Position numbers and translations under genes: made by a program
From: Meghimatium bilineatum
Lineage: Eukaryota; Mollusca; Gastropoda; Stylommatophora; Philomycidae
DNA: 64,000 nt
Direction of reading: 5' to 3'
Assembly (NCBI GenBank): GCA_034231615.1
Contig: CM067316.1
Location: 30,940,009 to 31,004,008, forward strand
In this document: piece after piece, positions 63,690 to 64,000 of the stretch
Layout: every line of letters begins with the position of its first letter
Position numbering within the stretch: position 1 is the first letter of the stretch
The notes under the pieces: model-generated
The model's database searches: none
Told to the model about the DNA's origin: nothing
What the model saw: the letters and a program-made list of their open reading frames with translations, nothing else

Positions 63690-64000
63690 TAGGGGGCCGT
63701 CCATAAATTACACCAACACTTATTGTGCTAATTTTTAACCCCCCTCCCCAACAACTGTCAAGAATTCAGGGACCCCCATCCTACTTAATAAAGTAACAAA
63801 CATTCCCCCCTCCCCACCCCCAATTGTTTTAGGGAAAAGTGCAAAAATGCATAATTTTATTAAGATTTTTAGAAAAATTATGTAAAATTTATATGATGTG
63901 GCATTGTTTACATTTATCAACCACCTCCCCCCCCCAATCCCTCAACAACTGTTAAACTTTTCAACCCCTCTTCCCTCCTAATTGTTGACGCAATTTATAG
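63690..64000. mobile_element. MITE with GGGGCCGTCCATAAATTA end
   Basis: It begins GGGGGCCGTCCATAAATTAC at 63,692 and ends at the window edge with TTGTTGACGCAATTTATAG, whose reverse complement CTATAAATTGCGTCAACAA matches the left end (CCATAAATTACACCAAC). C-runs occur near both ends and the centre is AT-rich. No ORF. GGGGCCGTCCATAAATTACG-like ends are common in invertebrate genomes. The last bases probably lie just outside the window. Confidence 0.7.

Overview
This window is a stretch of a transposon-rich animal genome. It has spliced introns, tRNA-derived SINEs, non-LTR retrotransposons (LINEs), Penelope-like elements (PLEs), mariner, hAT and pogo-type DNA transposon remnants, and large micro- and minisatellites. 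It has no operons or ribosome binding sites. The mix suggests an invertebrate metazoan, plausibly a mollusc or other lophotrochozoan; that is inference, and I cannot name the species.

Host genes are sparse. The best supported is a minus-strand gene of the TXNDC12/AGR family (ER thioredoxin-like). Exon 1, with a signal peptide, is at 17,772-17,844. Exon 2 is at 12,983-13,043. The splice phases fit. Intron 1 (about 4.7 kb) holds LINE debris, a LINE with a fold-back 5' end, a (TA)n array, part of a MITE and a 1.2-kb minisatellite with a 30-bp unit. Later exons must lie before position 1. Two short minus-strand candidate terminal exons (54,514-54,586 and 62,789-62,866) are weaker.

The rest is layered mobile DNA. 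The LINE groups, named by visible features, are as follows. (1) LINEs whose ORF2 ends in a GKIEG..RGRQR stretch and a (TGA)n-like tail: 1-300, 425-840, 31.7k, 42.0k, 47.6-50.3k, 50.8-52.0k, 53.2k, 61.9-62.7k. (2) RTE-like LINEs with an LQGTVEGG motif and an (ATTG)n tail: 11.1-12.4k, 29.1-30.6k, 39.6-41.2k, 43.1-45.6k, 56.0k. (3) LINEs whose ORF2 ends in RPRG.PRKRW and whose 3' end runs into (GATA)n: 20.3k, 26.9k, 28.0k, 30.9k, 33.4-35.4k. (4) I-like LINEs with an RNase H domain and a C-terminal CPxC motif: 12.4-14.8k, 18.3-21.6k, 30.7k, 35.7k, 44.2-45.1k, 46.0k, 57.2k, 61.3k. (5) A LINE ending in a C2H2 zinc finger: 15.2k and 28.3-29.0k. (6) A Jockey-like LINE: 5.5-8.3k. All are 5'-truncated, broken or both.

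PLEs with reverse transcriptase and GIY-YIG endonuclease occur at 1.6-3.4k, 21.7-26.3k and 57.7-61.3k, with 3' ends at 31.1k and 46.3k. Two of these loci are head-to-head inverted pairs. The 57.7-61.3k structure is a nearly perfect palindrome with about 1.68-kb arms, a 100-bp centre and a 13-bp direct repeat at its outer edges. It looks like one recent insertion that arrived already inverted. These PLE palindromes, the conserved GATGA-GAAAC motif in PLE 3' regions, and satellite growth from LINE tails are the most interesting things here. I see no operon-like or defence-like system.
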